Position numbers and translations under genes: made by a program
In this document: positions 59,524 to 64,000 of the stretch, piece by piece
How positions within the stretch are numbered: position 1 is the first letter of the stretch
How the letters are laid out: every line of letters begins with the position of its first letter
The notes under the pieces: generated by a model
Told to the model about the DNA's origin: nothing
The model's input: only the letters and a program-made list of their open reading frames with translations
Database searches by the model: none
NCBI GenBank assembly: GCA_031363085.1
Contig: JANLTU010000052.1
Span: 23,765-87,764, forward strand
Origin: UBA6921 sp031363085
Lineage (GTDB): Bacteria; Pseudomonadota; Gammaproteobacteria; SG8-11
Direction of reading: 5' to 3'
DNA length: 64,000 nucleotides

Positions 59524-60200
59524 ACGGCAGCGTGCAGCGACGCTGGCACCCGCTCGCAGCGCGCATCGACGCGCTGACGCTGCGCGAGCGCAGCATGATT
59601 TTTTTCGGCGCGCTGGCGACGCTCTACTTTTTGGCGAACAGTCTGGTCTTGAGCCCCATGTTCAAGTACTACCAGGAGCAGGCACAAACGCTCAACACGC
59701 GCCGCGCTCAGGTGCAGCAGTTTGAACAGCAAATCCAGAGTCTGTCGAATACCGATAACAACGCAGTCGATGCGCAACAGCAACTGCGCTTGCAGCAACT
59801 GCGCGAGCAATTGGCACAGCGCGACCCGACCTCGGCGAGCGCAACCCGCAGCCTGATTCCGCCCACCGAGATGGTCACCTTGGTGGAACAGATTTTATTA
59901 CGCAATCGCTCCTTGCAAATCATTCAGATCGAAAACCTGCCACCCGAATTACTGGATGCGCCGCGCACCGGCAGCACCCCGGCGAGCAGCGCACCAAGCA
60001 GCGGAATTTTCCGGCATGGCATGCAGATCGAATTGCGCGGCCGCTACCTCGACATCGTCAACTACCTACACGAACTGGAAACGCTGCCGTGGAAGATGTA
60101 CTGGGGCCGCTTCAGTCTGGTCGCCGAGGACTATCCGAACTCGCGCATGACGCTGGTGATTTACACGCTGAGCCTGCGCGCCGGCTGGATGGGCACATGA
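59520..60200 (+). CDS. mshJ: MSHA biogenesis protein MshJ (PilO-like)
   Basis: 226 residues. One membrane segment (about 24-45), a long coiled coil (about 50-110, Gln/Leu/Arg-rich) and a PilO-like domain: LRGRYLDIVNYLHELETLPWKMYW. It pairs with the PilN-like protein in the periplasm. Overlaps mshK by 4 bp. Confidence 0.87.
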   Translation: MNGSVQRRWHPLAARIDALTLRERSMIFFGALATLYFLANSLVLSPMFKYYQEQAQTLNTRRAQVQQFEQQIQSLSNTDNNAVDAQQQLRLQQLREQLAQRDPTSASATRSLIPPTEMVTLVEQILLRNRSLQIIQIENLPPELLDAPRTGSTPASSAPSSGIFRHGMQIELRGRYLDIVNYLHELETLPWKMYWGRFSLVAEDYPNSRMTLVIYTLSLRAGWMGT

Positions 60201-60562
60201 AATTTGCAACCCGCACCGCGCTCGCCCTGCTGCTATGCAGCGCCCACAGCGCGGCGGATGCCGCCGACGTGACCGACTTGCCCGATCCGACCCGGCCCTT
60301 GGGCGGGCACATGGCCACGCCCAAACCCGCAGCGCCGCCGGCAACGCCCGCACCGCCGGTGTTGCAGTCGATTCTGCTCTCACCGCAACGCCGCCTAGCG
60401 ATGATTAACGGGCGCACCGTCAGCGTCGGTGAGCAGGTCGGCGATGCACAAGTGGTCGAGATTCTACCCTATGAAGTGGTGCTGAAACGCGGCGCTCAAG
60501 AAGTGCGACTGCGCCTGGTGATGCGTCTGAACAAACAACCGGCTAACAGCGGTAAGGAGTAA
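60197..60562 (+). CDS. mshK: MSHA biogenesis protein MshK (PilP-like)
   Basis: 121 residues with a signal peptide to about residue 23. LPDPTRPLGG is the conserved MshK/PilP segment that reaches the secretin, followed by an HR-type beta domain (LQSILLSPQRRLAMINGRTV). 2 bp before mshL. Confidence 0.88.
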   Translation: MKFATRTALALLLCSAHSAADAADVTDLPDPTRPLGGHMATPKPAAPPATPAPPVLQSILLSPQRRLAMINGRTVSVGEQVGDAQVVEILPYEVVLKRGAQEVRLRLVMRLNKQPANSGKE

Positions 60563-60564
60563 CC

Positions 60565-62250
60565 ATGTCGAAACCTCGCGCTACCGCAGTTGCAAAGCGC
60601 CACGCGCCAGCGCTGCTGGTGCTGTGCTTGATATTAAGCGCCTGTCAAAGCGATCCGTATCAATGGAGCACCGCATCGACGCAGGTGATCGAGCGCAATC
60701 TGGCCGCCGCGCGATCACCGGCTGACGCCGAAAGCTTACCGGCCGACGTCAAGCAAGCCTTACTGCCACCGTTGCCGGGAAGCGGCGCGTCTGGCCGCAG
60801 CGTCGCCGTTGCCGAAGCGCGCTTCGATCTCGCCGTCAACAACGCGCCGGCCAGTCAGGTCTTCATGGGGCTGGTCGAGAACACGCCGTACGGCATGGTG
60901 GTGCATCCCGAAGTGACCGGCAGCCTGTCGCTGAATTTAAAAAATGTCACGGTGGACGAAGCCATGCTGGCGATCCGCCGCGTCTACGGATTTGAATTCA
61001 CGCGCGAAGGCAACCGCTATTACGTGCACGGTCGCGGCGGTTTGCAGTCGCGTGTGTTCCCGGTGAATTACCTGAATTTAACCCGGCGCGGCCGATCCGA
61101 CACGCGCGTGACCTCGGGCGAACTTACGCAGAGCAGCAGCGGCGCTGCAACAGCGGGCAGCAGCGCGCCGTCGTCGGAGCGCGTGTCCAGCATCCGCGTT
61201 GAAACCGACTCGCACGCCGACTTCTGGAAAGAACTCAAGGACAGCCTGACCACCCTGATCGGCACCGAAGCCGGCCGCCAACTGGTAGTGAACCCGCAGG
61301 CCAGCACCGTAATCGTGCGCGCCATGCCGGACGAGTTGCGGCTGATCGAAGAATACTTGGGCGTCACGCAGCTCACGCTCAATCGCCAGGTGATTCTGGA
61401 AGCCAAAATCGTCGAGGTTGAATTGAGCGACGGCTATCAAACCGGCATCAACTGGGCCCAGACCCAGGGGAACTCGACATTTTCTCAAACCGGCGGCGGC
61501 CCACTGTTCGGCGGCAGCGGCAAAAGCGATATCGCCGGCAACAGCGGTAACCTGCTCGGCACCCTGCCCAACGGCCTGGCCACCTCGGCTTTCGGCGGCG
61601 TGTTCAGCGTGGCCACCAATGCGGGAAATTTTTCGGCCTTCATCGAATTGCTGAAAACCCAGGGTTCGGTGCATGTGTTGTCCAGCCCGCGCGTGTCCAC
61701 AGTTAACAATCAGAAGGCCGTGATCAAGGTTGGTGGCGACGAATTTTTTATCACCGGCATCACCAACACGCCGCTTTCCAGCGGCACCGCCACCACGCTG
61801 TCGACCGAAGTAAAACTGACGCCGTTTTTCAGCGGCATCGCGCTGGATGTCACGCCGCAGATCGACGACAACGCGAATATCGTGTTGCATATCCACCCGT
61901 CGGTCAGCGAGGTTGCGCAGCGCGACAAGTCGTACACCATCAACGGTTTTACCTCGACGCTGCCGCTCGCCGCCAGCACCATCCGCGAGTCCGACAACGT
62001 GGTGCGCGCCGCCAGCGGCCAGATCATCGTCATCGGCGGCTTGATGAAAGAAGGCAGCAGCGAAGCCGACGCCAGCGTACCGTTTCTCGGCGACTTGCCC
62101 ATCTTGGGCAATCTGTTCAAACACAAGCGCATCACGCGCATCAAAAAAGAACTGGTCATCATGCTCAAACCCACCATCGTCGACAACGGCCAAGTGTGGG
62201 GCCAGGCGGTCGATGATGTGCAGGGTCGCGTGCTGAACCTGAAACGTTGA
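60565..62250 (+). CDS. mshL: MSHA outer-membrane secretin MshL
   Basis: 561 residues with a lipoprotein signal (LSAC, Cys27). N-terminal STN/N0 domain (LVENTPYGMVVHPEVTGSL), N1-type domain, and the C-terminal secretin barrel with VHVLSSPRVSTVNNQKAVIKVGG and GLMKEGSSEADASVPFLGDLP. It forms the outer-membrane gate for the pilus. Confidence 0.94.
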   Translation: MSKPRATAVAKRHAPALLVLCLILSACQSDPYQWSTASTQVIERNLAAARSPADAESLPADVKQALLPPLPGSGASGRSVAVAEARFDLAVNNAPASQVFMGLVENTPYGMVVHPEVTGSLSLNLKNVTVDEAMLAIRRVYGFEFTREGNRYYVHGRGGLQSRVFPVNYLNLTRRGRSDTRVTSGELTQSSSGAATAGSSAPSSERVSSIRVETDSHADFWKELKDSLTTLIGTEAGRQLVVNPQASTVIVRAMPDELRLIEEYLGVTQLTLNRQVILEAKIVEVELSDGYQTGINWAQTQGNSTFSQTGGGPLFGGSGKSDIAGNSGNLLGTLPNGLATSAFGGVFSVATNAGNFSAFIELLKTQGSVHVLSSPRVSTVNNQKAVIKVGGDEFFITGITNTPLSSGTATTLSTEVKLTPFFSGIALDVTPQIDDNANIVLHIHPSVSEVAQRDKSYTINGFTSTLPLAASTIRESDNVVRAASGQIIVIGGLMKEGSSEADASVPFLGDLPILGNLFKHKRITRIKKELVIMLKPTIVDNGQVWGQAVDDVQGRVLNLKR

Positions 62251-62256
62251 CGCCGC

Positions 62257-63132
62257 ATGTACGAGACCCACTTCGGCTTCCGTGAACTGCCCTTCACGCT
62301 CACGCCAGACACCAGCTTTTTTCTGGCCCAGGCGTCACATCACGAAGCGCTGAATACCTTGCTGGTGGCGGTGCGCAGCGGCGAGGGCTTCATCAAGGTG
62401 ACCGGCGAAGTCGGCACCGGCAAAACGCTGCTGTGCCGCAAATTTCTGGCTTCGCTTGCGGCCAGCGACTTTCTCACCGCCTATATTCTCAATCCCTATC
62501 TGGAGCCGCTGACGCTGCTGCGCGCCATCGCCGACGAACTGCACGTAAATGTCGAGCCACGCGCCGACCAGCATCAAGTGCTCAAGGCGCTGACGCAGTT
62601 TCTGGCCGACAGTTATGCCAGCGGCCGGCGTGTCATCCTGTGTCTGGATGAAGTACAAGCCATGCCGTTGGAAACGCTGGAATCGCTGCGTCTGCTGACC
62701 AATCTGGAAACCGAGCGCCGCAAACTTTTACAGGTGGTGCTGTTCGGGCAACCGGAGCTGGATGCGCGTCTGGCGGCGCCCTCGATCCGCCAGTTGCGCC
62801 AGCGCATCAGCTTTGCCTGCCGCTTGCGCGCACTCAATGTCACCGAGGTTGACTATTATCTGGCGCACCGCCTGACCATTGCCGGCTATCGCGGGCCACG
62901 CGTGTTCAGCGCTGCTGCGGTGCGCTTACTGCACCGCCGCGCCGAGGGCATTCCGCGGCTGCTGAACATTCTCGCGCACAAGGCATTGATGGCCGCCTTC
63001 GGTGCCGGCCTGCACCATGTCGATCACCGGCAGGTACGCCAAGCCGCCGCCGACACCGAAGCGGTCGCCAACACCGCTGGCTTGCGTCGCTGGTTGCCAA
63101 GCTGGCTGCATGCTTACCGGTTGCGCGCATGA
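62257..63132 (+). CDS. mshM: MSHA biogenesis AAA ATPase MshM (ExeA-like)
   Basis: 291 residues. MYETHFGFRELPFTLTPD is the ExeA/MshM start; Walker A GEVGTGKTLLCRKF (residues about 49-62), Walker B RRVILCLDEVQAMP, and RRAEGIPRLLNILAHKALMAAF near the end. It probably helps insert the secretin through the peptidoglycan. Overlaps mshN by 4 bp. Confidence 0.92.
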   Translation: MYETHFGFRELPFTLTPDTSFFLAQASHHEALNTLLVAVRSGEGFIKVTGEVGTGKTLLCRKFLASLAASDFLTAYILNPYLEPLTLLRAIADELHVNVEPRADQHQVLKALTQFLADSYASGRRVILCLDEVQAMPLETLESLRLLTNLETERRKLLQVVLFGQPELDARLAAPSIRQLRQRISFACRLRALNVTEVDYYLAHRLTIAGYRGPRVFSAAAVRLLHRRAEGIPRLLNILAHKALMAAFGAGLHHVDHRQVRQAAADTEAVANTAGLRRWLPSWLHAYRLRA

Positions 63133-64000
63133 GTCTGATCAACAACATGTTGCTGGATCTGGAAGCGCGCCAACCGTCGGTAGCGCCAAGCGCTGCCGCA
63201 CGTCCCGTTTATCAGGATCTCCAGGCGGCAAACAGCAGCGCGCCGCCCACCGCACCGGCACGCGTGAGCCTGGTATTGACATTGTTGACTGTCGGCGCCG
63301 CCGCACTTGCATGGTGGATGTGGCCGCCGGCAGCGCGCCCCCCTGCCCTGCTCCCGGCCGCCGAGAATCTGCCCGTGGCGCGCATTGAGCCCGTACCGCA
63401 GCCACCGGCTGAAATGGCAACGTTACCTGATCGCGAACCGCACGTCGCCGACCCCACGCCTGCGGTGGCGTCCGCCGCCGTGGTTGCGACGGTCGCGGTC
63501 GCGCCGGCACTGCCAGCACGCCGCCACACACCACAATCCGCCATACCAGCGCCCCCAGCCCGCCTGCCATCCATAAATGTCGAGCCCGTGAGCGTGATCA
63601 AGACGCAGCGTGTCGTTTCCGCCGCTGAACACGCCGACAGCGCCTACCGCGATGGGCAGCGCCGTTACGCTGAACAGGATTATCCGGACGCCGAGCACAA
63701 TTTCAGAAGCGCGCTGGAGTTCGACCCACACCACCGCGCTGCGCGCGAACAGCTCGCCACCTTGCTGCTCGAAAGCGGACGCAGTGTGCAGGCCCAGGGG
63801 CTGCTCGAACAAGGTATCGCGCAGGTTCCGGAACATGCTGAATTTGCGTTGCTGCTGGCGCGCATCCAGGTCGAACAACACCATGAAGCGGACGCCTTGA
63901 CGATGCTGGAGCAGGCCGCCACGCACACCGATGAAAATGTCGACATCAACGCCTTCATCGCCGCCCTGCAACAGCGCGCCGGTCGCCATGCGCAGGCCGC
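63129..64000 (+). CDS. mshN: MSHA biogenesis TPR protein MshN, 3' end outside window
   Basis: The first 290 codons. MSLINNMLLDLEARQ is the MshN start, followed by a membrane segment (about 47-65), a Pro/Ala-rich linker and TPR repeats from about residue 170 (YAEQDYPDAEHNFRSALEFD, LLESGRSVQAQGLLEQGIA). The gene runs off the right edge. Confidence 0.88.
   Translation, partial: MSLINNMLLDLEARQPSVAPSAAARPVYQDLQAANSSAPPTAPARVSLVLTLLTVGAAALAWWMWPPAARPPALLPAAENLPVARIEPVPQPPAEMATLPDREPHVADPTPAVASAAVVATVAVAPALPARRHTPQSAIPAPPARLPSINVEPVSVIKTQRVVSAAEHADSAYRDGQRRYAEQDYPDAEHNFRSALEFDPHHRAAREQLATLLLESGRSVQAQGLLEQGIAQVPEHAEFALLLARIQVEQHHEADALTMLEQAATHTDENVDINAFIAALQQRAGRHAQA

Overview
The window looks like a chromosomal segment of a gammaproteobacterium, probably an environmental or uncultured one. 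The core block nadB / rpoE-rseA-rseB-htrA / lepA-lepB-rnc-era-recO-pdxJ-acpS, the sdhE-ygfX pair, amgK-murU and a complete MSHA-type pilus locus are all arranged as is typical for that class. I could not resolve a genus. Everything from 1 to 29556 is coded on the minus strand (about 31 genes); the right-hand half is mixed, and the MSHA locus at the right edge is entirely on the plus strand.

Reading the minus strand right to left. (i) 19070-29556: sigma-E regulon core with a periplasmic protease, then translation, signal peptidase, RNase III, Era, RecO, PdxJ and AcpS. (ii) 17381-19055: AmgK-MurU peptidoglycan sugar salvage. (iii) 14127-17334: two periplasmic thioredoxin-fold proteins plus an orphan TolC/HlyD pair. 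(iv) 1-14082: a cell-surface polysaccharide (O-antigen type) cluster. It holds dTDP-rhamnose genes rfbD, rfbA and rfbC (rfbB not in view), a WbpV-WbpL-WbpM-like trio that should make and load the initiating amino-sugar, a Wzm/Wzt ABC exporter whose ATPase has the C-terminal cargo-recognition domain, a sulfotransferase-like gene, and an unusual 1003-residue protein in which about 660 residues of heptad-repeat coiled coil are fused to a family 2 glycosyltransferase. Two lipoproteins and a partial acyltransferase close the cluster at the window edge.

29746-42167: nadB, then convergent ygfX-sdhE; a three-subunit molybdenum hydroxylase operon with a divergent HxlR regulator; a tightly overlapped fdhD-ydeP-sdhB operon in which sdhB stands away from sdhCDA; then tRNA-Leu(GAG), secG and tpiA. 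42413-49593 is more accessory: a DUF4266/DUF3570 pair, two GNAT acetyltransferases, a DUF599 membrane protein, a Sel1-repeat protein, a nucleotidyltransferase, tRNA-Cys and tRNA-Gly, a decayed stretch and a PhyH-type dioxygenase. Two copies of a 139-147 bp MITE-like element with 4-bp target duplications are present, one at the stop codon of the molybdenum hydroxylase gene and one between tRNA-Gly and tRNA-Cys.

49606-64000: a histone-deacetylase-like hydrolase, then the MSHA pilus locus in the order E-G-prepilin-A-A-C-D-O-P-I-(PilN-like)-J-K-L-M-N. The ATPase carries two c-di-GMP-binding type N-terminal motifs, there are two tandem MshA-like major pilins followed by an intrinsic terminator, and the MshP-like minor pilin is extended by a beta-rich domain suggestive of a tip adhesin. 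The most system-like novelties are the coiled-coil glycosyltransferase (a possible polysaccharide chain-length ruler), the fdhD-ydeP-sdhB operon, the DUF4266/DUF3570 pair and the MITE family.
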